From assembly GCA_963966185.1 (NCBI GenBank), contig CAWZYM010000271.1, positions 511,001-575,000 of the forward strand: 64,000 nt of DNA, in the 5' to 3' direction. This DNA comes from Rhabditoides inermis (Eukaryota > Nematoda > Chromadorea > Rhabditida > Rhabditidae). The position numbers were made by a program, and so were the translations under genes. Shown here in pieces: positions 46,174-57,725 of this stretch (positions within the stretch are counted from its first letter, which is position 1; each line of letters starts with the position of its first letter). The notes beneath the pieces were generated by a model, which did not search any database, was not told the origin of the DNA, and saw only the letters and a list, made by a program, of their open reading frames with translations.

Positions 46174-47890
46174 AATGAGGGGAAAAGGAGATGCTTACCC
46201 AGTGGTGGATACGCTGTTGCTGCCCGAGTCGAACAGTCCCAGTTGCAGTTTCTTGCGGAGAAGACGGTCAGTGGGTACCTGTAATTGATATAACACTCTG
46301 ATGAATCGATCTATACACAAACCTCTTCAAGTTCTTTCGCTATCTGCTCGAACATGCGCTTCTTGTCCTAAATTAGTAATATGTTCGAAAAAAAACTAGA
46401 ACCATGAGAGAGAATCAGATGAAGAAAAAGTAGAAGAAAAAAGTGAAAGATCAAGACTCTTCCGATTACGTACCTGTGTGTTGGTTCTACCGGCGGATGC
46501 GAACATGTCTGCACGAATCGTTCGAGGTGAGTACTGAAACTCCAGTTAATCAAACCACGATTATGATTATGAGTCTCAATTACTATTGATGAAAATGAAC
46601 ACGATTACTGATACCAGTGTGCATTACCTTCTCTCTATTGTGCGGTTCGAATCGGGCCGCTCTGGCCACAAACGGCGTCGAGGGAACGGAGACGGACGAT
46701 GACAGACTGTGAAAAACATTGAAGATATTCCACAAAAAAACCACCACTCACTCTTTCTTGGAAGCGACGGGCGAGTTGGCGGCCGAGCTGCTGAGTTTCT
46801 CGCTGCAAATCACAGCCTGCCGGGAAACGGCATCCCTGAATGAGTCAAGTTAGCATGTGCATGAGACAGCAGAGTTCCGAAACGAGTCGCGTCGGGTGAA
46901 CGGTTTTACGACGCTGCGAGTCAGGGGGGGGGGCTTGGACGGACGAGTTGAATGGATTAAATGAAACGAGGCGAGCACGCGCGTCGCTACCGACTGGTAT
47001 TCCGTTCGCGATCAGCCAAAAACAGACATGACTTTTCTCAGATAAACTGTGACAGGATTCAGCAGGGTTTCCCGTGAACAAGTATACTCCTTGTTTTCGT
47101 TTTACAATCGATTCAATCAATCGTTTTACGCCGTTTCACGCAATCAGTTTTCTTACATCTGCATCGTCATGACGGCATGTTGTGCGCTCACCTGTCCACC
47201 TGCATCCGCATCTCGCCTTGCGTGTGCTGCAGCGCCTCGTGCGCATCTTTCAGCGACGACATCTGAACGTGCCAATGTCAGACAAATGAACCGTACTTCC
47301 TCTCCCTCTCCCTCTCTCTCTCTGTTTCTCTCTCTCTCTCACTCTGTCTCTCTCTCTGTCTCTCAGTATCTCTCTCTCTCCCTCTCTCTCTCTCTGTTTC
47401 TCTCTCTCTCTCTCTCCCTCCCTCCCTCTCTCCCTTTCTCTCTCCCTCTCTCCCTCTCTCCGCCCACCTTCTCCCCGTCTATCTCGTCTATCCGATCGCC
47501 GATCCGCACCCCGCCACACTCGGCTCGTCCACCCGACAGAACCTGGAGTCACAGAAACTGACTATCATACCAATCGGTGGCTCAATGACAATGAAAAGGC
47601 GTTCTTGACGTTAATTACACGTAGTCATAGATTGAGAATCGCTGTCTTCATGATATTGTCATAACGGGTTGTCAATGTCATTTGTCATAACTTTTATCAT
47701 ATTGTAATATTGTTGTTATTGAGTTTCATTGATAGTTTTTTTAGTATTGAGTATTATTCATATTGTCATATCGAGAGCACGTGTTGTTGTGTGTGGAACG
47801 CACCCTGGCGACGAGCGGTCTGCCCCGCGTGTCGTCTGTGAGCCGCATGCCCCACGGCGGGCCGCCGCTCAGAGTAAGCGAGTGAGGCAT
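40160..47890 (-). CDS. PDZ-domain protein, ALP/Enigma (Zasp)-like
   Basis: The start is at 47890 (MPHSLTLSGGPPWGMRL, exon 47804-47890). The PDZ domain covers the first three exons, with PPWGMRL as carboxylate-binding loop, VLSGGRAECGGVRIGDRID (47468-47542) and LKDAHEALQHTQGEMRM (47192-47262); phases agree. An N-terminal PDZ starting at the first residues is the layout of ALP/Enigma proteins, which bind alpha-actinin at muscle Z-discs or dense bodies. Downstream exons are Ser-rich and unstructured: VSVPSTPFVARAARFEPHN (about 46630-46708), TIRADMFASAGRTNTQ, DKKRMFEQIAKELEE, DRLLRKKLQLGLFDSGS, YDSVFGDFGGAGSIGS, ANASDDETQMAAA, PKKEAQDVKDP (about 45222-45270), then after a 4.7 kb intron SPGPSQWTVRTECPP (40416-40543) and RRSVAALRDELVNKLE (about 40288-40346). 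The last exon, to a stop at 40160, is provisional. No LIM domain is seen, so this is a short ALP form or the LIM exons are absent. Confidence 0.68.
40742..41299. mobile_element. TTAA-flanked MITE, about 558 bp
   Basis: TTAAAGGTAGTGTACCCT at 40742 is mirrored by AGGGTACACTACCTTTAA ending at 41299, with TTAA at both edges. The interior is AT-rich without an ORF. It is a second piggyBac-type MITE, unrelated in TIR sequence to the one at 7-354, and lies in the largest PDZ-gene intron. Confidence 0.82.
41515..43540. repeat. 2 kb pure-purine GAGA satellite
   Basis: About 2,000 bp almost without pyrimidines other than spaced C, built from 8 bp words GAGAGAAC and GAGAGAAA with GGAGGGAAGG blocks recurring at roughly 150-250 bp. 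Higher-order units (GAGAACGATATAACGAGAG) repeat several times. Long open frames on both strands (up to 522 codons, Ser/Leu/Phe-rich) are a by-product of the repeat and not genes. It lies in a PDZ-gene intron. Confidence 0.97.
43651..44141. mobile_element. Hairpin MITE, 491 bp
   Basis: ATTATCTTTTAAAAGTACTT at 43651 is mirrored by its reverse complement ending at 44141. The arms, about 145 bp, run through CATGCATATATTATTAATTT and GAACATGAAAACTAACAC. The spacer is AT-rich. It lies in a PDZ-gene intron. Confidence 0.87.
45465..45541 (+). repeat. (GA)n microsatellite
   Basis: GA-rich tract in a PDZ-gene intron. Similar tracts occur at 44735-44770, 45818-45858, 46108-46167 and, as CT, at 47300-47460. 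Confidence 0.93.
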
Positions 47891-48383
47891 GCCTATGATG
47901 ATAACAATAGAGTTTTTTTGCTACACACAACTCAAAAACACCGCAAATGCATAATACATGTACTCATGTATATAAAATAATTTCAATGCGTGTGTAGACA
48001 TTGTAGACAGACAAATACAATCTTGGCCTGGATTCACTCAGCTGACCATGCGGTAGACCTTTTTTATTGTTGATGTTGCGTTTATCTCAACACTCATAGA
48101 AGGTAACAAGGATTTAGCCGTACCAATTGTTCTCAGCCGGAAACAAGACAGAGCCTTGGATTTGTTGAAATGATGAGATGATTGAATGATATTCACGTTG
48201 AACACACCACACGGCGAGATCAGAGCGAGACGACAATGTAATGCGGTTGGAAAACGCGAAATTAAGACAACTGAGTGAGTGAACTTCGACCGTCGTAACG
48301 CGCATCTACCTGCATTATTTACTGGCCAGGTGAGAGTGGCTATGTCATCTTGCTATGCTATCAGAGAGGTTTTGCATTACACC

Positions 48384-48431
<48 letters not shown>

Positions 48432-48630
48432 TTCTTTCTTAAAGCTCATAGGTCATCCACTCACTGACTCTCGAGCACAGGTGACACTGGAAATGACGTG
48501 TATGCGAACCAAATCAAAATAAAACATTCCTTGTTATGATAGCACATCAGGAACGGTCCATACTGCTTCATAATATAAACATAGGATCAAGCGTGGTGGC
48601 GAATGCTCATCGAATTGTCAGCTGATAAGT

Positions 48631-48700
<70 letters not shown>

Positions 48701-49436
48701 GAAGATAGAAACACTCACAAAACACGCGAGAACCATGTAGTCAAAACAAATTGTGTGCAACACTGGAGAATTCTGTTCAGTTTGCGCCATAAAAACCCAG
48801 CAAAGTGCGCTTTTGCCGTGATAAATTGGCGGAGAGACGTGAAAGAAAAATGGAGGAGAGTGTGATCTCGAAATCCACACTCCCGTTCACTCACTGTGTA
48901 GTATGAGCAGATGTGCGCCAAGTCGCGCGCGCAGACAGTGGACGATAGAGCGTGTGATTGAGAGAGGGCGCGGAGGAGAGGCGATCTAACGATTGTAAAA
49001 CGACCGCCGGGGCGGCGGCAGAACAGCGGATGTTCGAGAACGCAACATGAACGACTCCGTATGATGCAGTGATTGCGCTTTGATCAGCAGCGAATATGTG
49101 TCACTATGTAGATACAAGCCAATTCTTATTACCATTTTTTTTACAACAACAAAAAAACATTCTCAGTGTGTGGTCTCGATCATATCGTTAGAAAAACGTT
49201 TTCAAAGTGAAGTCTTGTTGTGTGTTTTTCACTCTGAAATTCGGATCAAAAGAGAATAAAAAAAATTGTTCACATTGTGCATGTAAATCAGACGCGTTTT
49301 TTTCAGTACGCCTTGAAAAGAAAGAAGAATAATTGTTCAAATGTACTAATAACAATACATACATCCGGCAAACGTGAACATTGGAACACATAACAATAAG
49401 AAAACTCGCCAACCATTTCAAAATATCTACCTATTT
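47891..49436. other. Intergenic; probable upstream region of the PDZ gene
   Basis: No supported ORF. It contains (CT)n at 48387-48432 and a long (GA)n at 48638-48697. A GC-rich patch with GAGAGAGGGCGCGGAGGAGA lies near 48960-49020 and is the best promoter or 5' leader candidate for the PDZ gene. Confidence 0.4.
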
Positions 49437-52400
49437 TTAACAGAACATAAGAAAAAACGCAATGACGAGAAGTGAGAATCGTCCGAGCGCGCCGTTCTTT
49501 CCGAGACCCACGACGTCGTAGTCGACACGGAAACGGGTGCTGAAAGAGACTGTCGCTCGAGTTTGCTGAATCACCACCCACGTGGTTCCATCGACGTAGA
49601 CGCTCGTCTGACAGCCGTCCGTCTGCACACACTTCGGCACATTGTCCAAGGTAATGTTGCTGACAAGGTGACAACCACAACCGGCGAACACACTCACTGG
49701 TAGTCCTGATTCCTGCGGATATCTCGGTTGACGACCTGCACGCTCGTGAGCTGACCGGCAATCATCGACGAGAAGCGCAGGTCGGTGAGCAGGTTCGCTG
49801 AGCACACATTGCAGAAAGGGAACGAGACCGCGACTCACTGTCATGCTTTTCGCTGGCGATGAGGAGACCATAGGTGTGCAGCTGCTTCAAGTTGCTCGTC
49901 TGCACGTCCTGCCACGGGTACGAAGGATTGACGAACACGCCCCGCGCGCCCTTCCCGATCACCAGCTCGTTGTTCACGTCTAAACAAGTTGAGGCGTGAA
50001 AGTAGCCAGTATTGTTCTGATAAGCAAGGACTGCAGGACGGTATCTCGTCTTTCAATGCGATGCACTCACTGATGTTGTTGTGCATGGTGAGGTTGACGT
50101 GTATGAGTGCTCCGTTGGAGGAGCGCAGTGTGACGGCGGCGCAGTTGAGGTGCATCGCCCCGTCGTACGTGTACGCAGCCACGTTCGATCGACTGTACGT
50201 ACGAGAATTACGAAGGTGAACGTGATCTCCGAATTCGATTAACTGCTGGGTTGAAACGAGGGTTTTTTGTTGTTCTTTCTGTCGCTGGCAAAACTTTTTG
50301 CAGCAATGCGCAGAGGGGAGGGCGTTTTTTTTGTTGAAAAGATCATGATGCTATCGCAGCAGACTGCTTTCAACTAAACACCTTGTTCGGATCAGTAGGC
50401 GTCCTGGACATGCGATTCATGAAGTGATAACGAGTAGCACTTATCACTCCATCACGTAATACTTGTTCAGTGTTACAAACTTAACTGTAGTCTGAGTGTT
50501 GTCCATTTGGTTTAAATTTCTCGACAAAGCAAGTAATTGCTGACCGACAGTTTTGACGGTGAGTTTTTATGTAAAGTTTACAAACAGAAACGTGGGTAGC
50601 TGATCGTTGATACGCTCGACAAAAAAGGCCTAGTGACCCTCAGAGACCCTCACCTAGTGACTTATAAGTACACTTTGCTTGATTGGCGTCCGTTACGTAA
50701 GACAAAGAGAGACGGCTAAAGAAGCGTTCTCATAGGACCATGAAGACATTGATACCTAACGGAACGCCAAGTTGTTTTCGTATTTCATGGTGATTTGTGG
50801 CGTTAGTGGAACCCACGTGAGCTCGGCGATTATGTTGTTGTTCGCCGTGTCGTCGACGTCCAGCAGGCCCCCGCACCACACCTGCAGCGACGACGCCTGA
50901 ACTGGTGCGTGAACTATGAACTAGTATCGAGAAAGCTTTTGAACCAAGTTCATTCTCGCTTTGCTCTTCCGATGTGTGGCGTGATACATCATGTTTCGCT
51001 GTTTATAAAGCTCAAACACAGAAAGTGGTCTTTTAGATTTAGCTCTCTCTTCAGAACCACATAGAGAGTACTAGAAAAGAGAGAGAAAGAGAACATAGGC
51101 AACATATTTCTGTCGTTCTGTCCTCTCTTTTCGGTCCGCACGAGATTATTTGACCGCACAATTTGCGTTAAACTGATTCTGAATGCATACATTCACACTC
51201 TCACTTGATCGCTGAACGTGATGTTGCTGAGGGTGACGTCGGTGCCTTGCAGAGTCGTCTGGCCCATCATCAACGTGCCCACCGATCGCACGTTCAGCTA
51301 GCAACGTTGACAACATTCATCTAAGGGGCTCGTCATACTTTTTTGGGCGAAACGCCAGGTGATTCGCCGCCATTACCATGGAAAATTTCGCCAGGCGAAT
51401 CATAAGCGAATCGCCAGGCGTATTTGCCCGTCATACTCACTGGCGTTTTCGGCAGGCGAATCGCCAGGCGAAACGCCAGGCGTTTTCGAAAATTTCCGCC
51501 TGGCAAATTTGATTTCGCTTTCGAACTTTAGTTTTACTGAATATGTTTTCATTGAAAATAGTTGTAGTGTATGAACTCCGAAGTAGTTCGAGAGATTGGG
51601 AAGGCATTTCAATGGGTCATGTACAAAGTGTGTGCGACTACGACTGGTAACATATTGATAAGTTAAAGTTGTTTTAATATGCAATAGTGTATGTAGAATC
51701 ATAATCTATTTATAAAACACAAATTAGCGCATGAAAAGTACAAACTCCAAGCATATTTCGCCGGTGTTTTCGCCTGGCGATTCGCCACCTTGCACTATGC
51801 GGGCGATTTCGCCCGGCTATTTCAAATTCGCCACGCACTGGCGATTCGCTGACGGAAAAAAGTATGACGAGCCCCTATTTGTACAAGTTGCACAAAGGTC
51901 ACAAAACATCTATGTAACAGGGGCACGCTGATTGCGACATAACTCACAGTGGCGTACTTGAGTCCGTTCATAAGGTGCGGACGCGTCTCGTTGATGGAGT
52001 AGCGGTCGAGCACTATACAGCTCTGGTAATTAATGACGCAGTGTTAACGCAAATTTTGAACTACGCACCGTTTACGCAATTTTGACGCACCCCATTTTGC
52101 GTTAGAATGCGAGAAAATGCGTTAGGAGTGCGAGTGATTGTGTCAACGCAAATTTCAAACAACGCATTTTTCACGCAACTATCACGCACCCCGTGTTGCG
52201 TTGGAGTGCGAGAAAGTGCGTTACGAATGCGAGTGATTGTGTCAACGGAAATAGGAGATAGGTTTAAAATTATAATTCAAACGACACATTTTGTCGTATT
52301 TTTAACCGCTATCAGTTATAAATCAAAAGAAGTTTATATAAAAAGATCAAAAAAATCAAAAAAGTTATACCAAAAGAATTTGTGATCATCTCGCATGTTC

Positions 52401-55400
52401 ATGGAAAAATAATTACGCAATGAAATATTCCATCATCTTCCCTTGCCCCCGAGTGGTCGGTCCCCCCAGTTTATTTTCCCGTCGCACCCGCCAAGCCCGG
52501 TCTACGTGGAGAATCACAGGATCAACGGTACCCGCTACATGTTCGTTGCTGGCTTTGGAATTTGAGGAATCCTCGGAGAACGGAGTTGAACCCGCCGAGT
52601 ACACATTCTACAATGGCTGTCGCGACGTCAACCTAAGCGTGAGACCAAGCACACCAACTCTTCACGTCGGATCCCGACAAGAAGGAATCACCGACAGATA
52701 CTTCACGCAAACTGAACCCTTTTTGTGTTTCATTTCCGTTGTTGTATTCTTGATATCGGCAGTAAATCAATTCAATTCAATGAAATAAACAGCTGATGCC
52801 ACACAAAACTATGCCTACAAAAGTTATCTCTCCCTCTCTCTCCCCTCTCTCCCCCCTCTCCCTCATTCTCTCCCCCGCTCTCCCCCATTCTCTCTCTCCC
52901 TCTCTCCCTCTCCCTCTCTCTCCCCTCCCTCTCTCCTATCTCTCTCTTTTTCTCTCTCCCCATCTCTCCCCCTCTCTCTCCCCCCTCTCTCCTCCCTCTC
53001 TCTCCCCCTCTCTCTCTCCCCCTCTCCCCCCTCTCTCTCCCCTTCCTCTCTCTCTCCCCTCTCTCTCTCCCCCTCTCTCTCCCGCCTTTTGGCAAATCGT
53101 GCCAAATTTGTACCTCATCACGAAGTAAGTCCGAATTTCTGAAACTTATATTTGGTATAAAAAACGTTTCATTGTCGTGTACTTAAAGTCCTCTCCAATT
53201 CTCCAGGAGCACAAACTGTGCGCAAGCATATTGTATACGCAGTGGCAAACAATTTATGAGTATTGGATCATGTAATCACATCGATCAAGGATTGATTTCT
53301 TATGATCCAAGTTGCGCTGCTTGCGCGCGACCGGTGAGTGAGCTTGACGAAAAAAGGGTGGCGAGCTGCCTGTCTGCTTTTCAAATAAAAGAGTCTAATA
53401 TATCACACCACGTCGTTGTGATATTTTATTGATTGCTGTTGTTGATTACTGTTTTCCCATTTTTTGTTTTGCGTGTTTTCGTTTTTTGTTTGAAACGTAA
53501 ACTCCGGACAATAACGTGTTCAATTCATTTTGCCGCTCAAACAAAATGTACGATCGTCTAAAATGTACTCAAATGTAATCTAAAATGTAAAAAATGTACG
53601 AAACACTGCGGTCTATTCACGACGTTGCGAACAAAATACGATACGCACAACTTATTACGGTTACCGACTGTTCGTCAACACTCAGCGTAGCAGAAAAAAA
53701 ACTCCTTCACAGCGCCGCCCGAGCGAAGTTCCGCTCATCTCACTGTTTTGTTGTTAGTATTTTACTTTGTTGTATTTTACTTTGTTAGTGTGGAATTTTC
53801 GTTGGCACGTGCATCACTTCGTATCGCGTTTTTCTGCGAACACTTTCTCCGTTGCAGGATGCCCACGGCGATTCACAGTTAATAATCTGTGGGTAGGCGG
53901 AGCTGCGCTACAAAAACGCGTGTCTCGCGCGGCACATGTTACCAAAACACAAAGCACATCCGATTCTGCTGGGATCGTGGTAAGACCACTCCATGGGTGG
54001 AGTCGAAAAGTGGGCGGAGTTTTGCTGATCATGCTTGTCGATTTGAGACCGTTCTATTTTAAGCTCCGCCCCGTCGCGGGTCGCGCTTGTTTTGAGCTAG
54101 CGAGTTTATTCACTTGTGAATCGCCGTGATGCCGTGCGCGAATCAACTGACAGTGAATTTTCTTGAATACAGCGTAGCGATGAGGTGAGTACTATTTTTT
54201 CATTGTTGTACATGCTTGGAAACGTATATCACTTATTTAATTGTAAATGAAGTCATTCAGTTCGATTCTGTCTCGAGGACAACGATATGGGCGTCGCTAG
54301 TTCGCCGCGTCGTGTTTTCCTCCTTAAGGTACGTTTTTTGTGTACATTTAGGATATTTCGTGTACCATTATCGGTTTTTAATAATTGTTTTATCGCGAAT
54401 ACACTCAGGTGCCGACTCTGAACGTGCGTTGTCGGCAGGAGGCGACTCGGACTGTCACACCCGGCAATCCCGAGGTGATGCCGGCCGCCGGCATTCACCT
54501 GCAGTCACGCGCCGGACACATGTACGACGACTACTCGCAGGTACGACTACTACACTACAGCCAGTGCTATGTATCTCTTCTCGTCTGCACATCACTGTGT
54601 CTCGCTCATGTTTCATTATTTGTGTCCTGGAAATTTTCAAACTGATTCGCCTGCAAGATGTCGTTGTACAAAATGTTTTTTTTAAGTGAGACAAGTTCTA
54701 CATTTAGAGACCCGTCCCCACCGGCAAGGACTCCTGCAAGGAAAACGCCAAGTGTAATTCCACGTGTGGCGTGGGATTCGAGTACGACTCCAACAACTCG
54801 TTCCGCTACACGGTCAGTCTTCATTCAACGATTTTTGTGAATATTCTTTACAAAATTTACTTTTCGGCTTAATTGTTGGCTGTAGGTGTACGTGAAGCCG
54901 CTCGAGTGGCCTTGGAGCGAGTAATGGATTATCGTCGCGTCTACCGGAGCCTAAGGTATTTTATTTGTATTTGTGCAAACTGTCACTCATCGACCCGTCC
55001 CGCGGAACTATGTGTTTTTATGGTTATGTGTTAGGTGCTGGCGGAGTTGGCGCGTCGTCACTGCGGGCGCGTGCTGCCGATGGACGACCACCGGGTCAAG
55101 TGAAGCCGTGTTCCTTCAACCAGTTCATCTGCCTCTTCGGAGAGGACGTCATGGAAAAGTGAGAACGCTTAGTAGGTCTACTATTAGTTTGTGATTATCT
55201 TGTATCCCGATGATTCCCCGTACTTTTTAGGCGCGAGTTTCCGTTGCTGTCGACAATGATCGAAGACAAGGTGTCACAAGTGCTGGAGAAAGAGTAAGAA
55301 CACTGGTGGGTAGAGAGAGAGAGAGAGAGAGAGTTGAGTGTATTGATAAGAGTGTCCTGTGATGGGTGTTGCAGATCAGCAGGAGCGCTACTCGACGGCG

Positions 55401-55823
55401 TGACACCATCGCCTCTTTCAAGCAGGATTAAGCGTTATTGATTAGCGATTATGCGTTATTGATTTTGTTTGTATTGATCGAATTTGTTAATCAATAAAAT
55501 TCAATTTAAAGTTGTGTTTGTTTTGTTTATTAGAGATTTTAATTGTATAGTAATATATACAAAATGGATTCTCAAAATTTGCATAACGTTTAAAGTTGTT
55601 TCTGGAACAACGCAATTTCTCGCTATATTCAATGCGTCAACGCGTTTACTATGAACTACGCACTTTCTCGCACTCCAGCATCAATTTGCGTTACATCCAC
55701 CCCCACACATTTTCAATGCGTTAACGCAAAATCAGTGCGTTAAATGCGTTAACACTGCGTCAAAAAGTTACAGAGAGTACAATAGTCGAGAAAGCATTTG
55801 ATTAAATGCATCCTTACTTTGCC

Positions 55824-55870
<47 letters not shown>

Positions 55871-57173
55871 TCTTTCTTTCACTCTCACCCACTCACTCAC
55901 TCACTTTCGCACGCGTTATGGAAAAGTGTTCTCACCCGACTTGAGTGTGAAGACGGGCGAGAGCCAGTTCGGCGGCAGGTCAGTGGGCGACACCATCGTC
56001 ACCTCGTTGCCCGGAATCGGCTTCCTTCTAGTTGCCTGGCAGCCGAGAAAGTCTTCCAACCTCAAAGTATTAGGTTTCCTTGAACTATCCCAGAACACCT
56101 TTTTCCAAGCGGATAAAGATGGTAATCATTCTAATGCGAAACGTCGAGCTCACTTTCCAATATATGGCGCGGTGACGCTGTTGCCGGCGTAGACCATCAC
56201 GTCCGTGTCGAGTGTGGCGGCCGCGTGCTGGCCGAGTGGCTGAGGCTGGCTGATGCACACGTCGTCGCCGAGAGGAACACGCACCCGCAGAGCGCCTAAA
56301 CATTGCATGTAAACTTGGTTAACTGTATGGTGAGTGCGTCAGTGGTCGGTCAGTTTGCGAGTGCACATACAGTATCAGTCAAAATCCTTGATCTTTTCGG
56401 AAAAAAACCTTGATCTTATTGAATCTTATTAGCGTGAACTGCCGATCTAGTGGTGTCGCAGCAACTGTGGAACACTGTGTTGTGACCAGCGCCAGTCGAT
56501 CGTGTTGTGTTGAATTCGGATCACACTTCATCACTCTTTCACGCGCACCTTTCTCGTATGCGCCCATAGCGCCGGCGAATGGGATCCACGAGGGCAGCTG
56601 CTTGGTGAGATCTGCCGCGTAGACGTGTTTGGGCGCGATCGACACGCCGTGCCACGACATGTTCACAGAGCAGGGCGACGTGGTGCTGCAATCATGTCAT
56701 AATTCTCGCCGTCTTTCTGACTCACTCATCCCTCGAGATCGCCACCGTCACTCGCGCGACTGGCGCGGCGACGTAGAGCGAGTGCGTCTGCGTGAGCTGC
56801 GAGAAGCTGCAATGCACTGGGTGATCGTGGGTGTGATAGCATCGCGCACGTCTGCAGTCCGCCGGCGTGCGTCACATTGATCTGCGAGTGCGGCGCGGTG
56901 ACGACAAACGAGAGGTGCACAACCGCCTGGAGGGGAATGGCGAACTGAAAAGACGAAGCGTTGCAGTTGTACAGGTTTGCTCACATTCACTGTTGTTTTC
57001 TTCAACGTCTCGTTCGCGGTAAGCTCATGGAAAATCGAGCCGTTATCGTTTGGAGCAACAGTGGTGTTCACGGTTTCGGCTGAACATCAACGTTTAAATC
57101 ATAAACAGAAAGTGGTCTCACCAATCACAGTGCCGATGCGAATCAAGAAACAGAAAGAGACGCACCACCGCAT
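49437..57173 (-). CDS. Secreted, possibly GPI-anchored protein of unknown family
   Basis: The start at 57173 gives a signal peptide (MRWCVSFCFLIRIGTVI). Exons follow: FHELTANETLKKTTVNV (about 56985-57078), LQAVVHLSFVVTAPHSQINV (56870-56945), THSLYVAAPVARVTVAISRD (about 56727-56806), CSVNMSWHGVSIAPKHVY (about 56550-56687), VPLGDDVCISQPQPLGQHA (about 56165-56297) and MVSPTDLPPNWLSPVFTLKS (about 55940-56040). After a 3.9 kb intron come CIVLDRYSINETRP (about 51948-52012), VGTLMMGQTTLQGTDVTLSN (51205-51298), VWCGGLLDVDDTANNNII (about 50762-50890), CAAVTLRSSNGALIHVNLTM (50067-50190), ELVIGKGARGVFVNPSYP (49840-49980), RFSSMIAGQLTSVQVVNRD and SVYVDGTTWVVIQQTRATV. The C-terminus, FSLLVIAFFLMFC, is a short hydrophobic tail as in GPI signals. 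Several NxS/T sites support an extracellular location. I do not recognise the family. It could be two genes split at the large intron. Confidence 0.58.
51324..51876. mobile_element. MITE with CGCCAGGCGA internal repeats, 553 bp
   Basis: AGGGGCTCGTCATACTTTTT at 51324 is mirrored by AAAAAGTATGACGAGCCCCT ending at 51876. Both subterminal regions are packed with copies of GGCGAATCGCCAGGCGAA-like words, near-palindromic and in both orientations. It may be flanked by TA. It lies in an intron of the secreted-protein gene. Confidence 0.85.
52420..52788 (+). CDS. Open frame of 122 codons, unknown
   Basis: The ORF opens MKYSIIFPCPRVVGPPSLF and contains EFEESSENGVEPAEYTFYNG. It ends 2 nt before an AATAAA-like signal (GAAATAAA). 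Another frame across the same DNA (PVYVENHRINGTRYMFVAG) and the minus strand are also partly open, so coding status is uncertain. Confidence 0.3.
   Translation: MKYSIIFPCPRVVGPPSLFSRRTRQARSTWRITGSTVPATCSLLALEFEESSENGVEPAEYTFYNGCRDVNLSVRPSTPTLHVGSRQEGITDRYFTQTEPFLCFISVVVFLISAVNQFNSMK
52830..53090 (+). repeat. CT/CCCT-rich satellite
   Basis: About 260 bp of irregular CTCTCTCCCC units, within the TIR-bounded insertion. Confidence 0.95.
54287..54924 (+). CDS. Small unknown protein, possible N-myristoylation site
   Basis: Four exons in phase: 54287-54328, 54409-54540, 54708-54812 and 54886-54924, about 105 residues. The start MGVASSPRRVFLLK fits the MGxxxS N-myristoylation pattern with a following basic residue pair. 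Later parts are TLNVRCRQEATRTVTPGNPE, SRAGHMYDDYSQ, DSCKENAKCNSTCGVGFEY and VYVKPLEWPWSE. The Cys cluster could be a small disulfide or metal site. Family not recognised. It lies inside the 52034-55762 insertion and on the opposite strand to the host gene. Splice acceptors are of good quality (CACTCAG, ACATTTAG). Confidence 0.45.
55010..55297 (+). CDS. Small unknown two-exon ORF
   Basis: Exons 55010-55158 and 55231-55297 keep frame across a TTTTTAG acceptor. The joined C-terminal part reads KPCSFNQFICLFGEDVMEK then REFPLLSTMIEDKVSQVL and ends LEKE. The start used is the ATG at 55010, but an upstream exon is possible. It could instead be 3' exons of the 54287 gene, although I found no in-frame join. 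An AATAAA follows at about 55494. Confidence 0.35.
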
Positions 57174-57549
57174 GGTTTCCGAGACGTGATCAACGTATGT
57201 GAAACGGCTACGCTTTTATGGTTGAGCAAACTGAGTAGGCGAGATAGCGCGCAGTTTCTTATCTGTGTGTCACCACCTCAAACGATGACGTTATCAGCTG
57301 TGGACTCGAAAAAGTTCATGTGCACTGCGGATCAAAACGAACACACCAGCTCTTATTATTACGTTTAAAGTGCTCCAATGGTTTGCTCGTTCACCACAGA
57401 GTTACTTTCCATCACATCTACTGCTGATGACCGTTCATGACTTCATGCAACAACTATATAGTTGTACTGGCGCTCCGGCGCGCTGTCGCGCGCCTCCGCA
57501 CTAGGTATACAAGGATAGAAAATAGAAGAATTGTTCATCTTAAATATTT

Positions 57550-57725
57550 CACTCTCTCTTACTTACTCTCTCTCTCCCTTACTCTCTCTCTCTCTCTTCC
57601 CCCTCTCTCTCTCTCTTTCTTTCTCTCTTTCTCTCTTTCTCTCTTTCTCTCTTTCTCTCTTTCTCTCTCTTTCTCATTCTCTCTCTCTCTCTCTCTCTCT
57701 TTCTATTTCTCTCTTTCTCAACTTT
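57550..57725 (+). repeat. CT/CTTT-rich satellite
   Basis: Irregular (CT)n with TTTC interruptions upstream of the secreted-protein gene. The rest of 57174-58716 shows no supported gene. Confidence 0.93.

Larger units (their letters stand above)
52034..55762. mobile_element. TIR-bounded insertion, 3.7 kb, carrying plus-strand ORFs
   Basis: TGACGCAGTGTTAACGCA at 52034 recurs in exact reverse complement ending at 55762. The subterminal zones (52034-52260 and 55610-55762) share further inverted words such as GGAGTGCGAGAAAGTGCGT and many TGCGTTAACGCA motifs. The block sits wholly within one intron of the minus-strand gene. It contains a 122-codon plus ORF (52420-52788), a CT satellite (52830-53090) and small spliced plus-strand genes. 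No transposase was recognised and no target duplication is obvious, so mobility is inferred from the TIRs only. Confidence 0.6.

Noticed and set aside
52795..53128. Ser/Pro/Leu-rich ORFs over the CT satellite
   Set aside because: Low-complexity translation of the repeat, open in several frames on both strands.
53767..54129. 120-codon plus-strand ORF
   Set aside because: Composition is mixed with no domain. It lies just upstream of the better supported spliced gene and is more likely promoter DNA.
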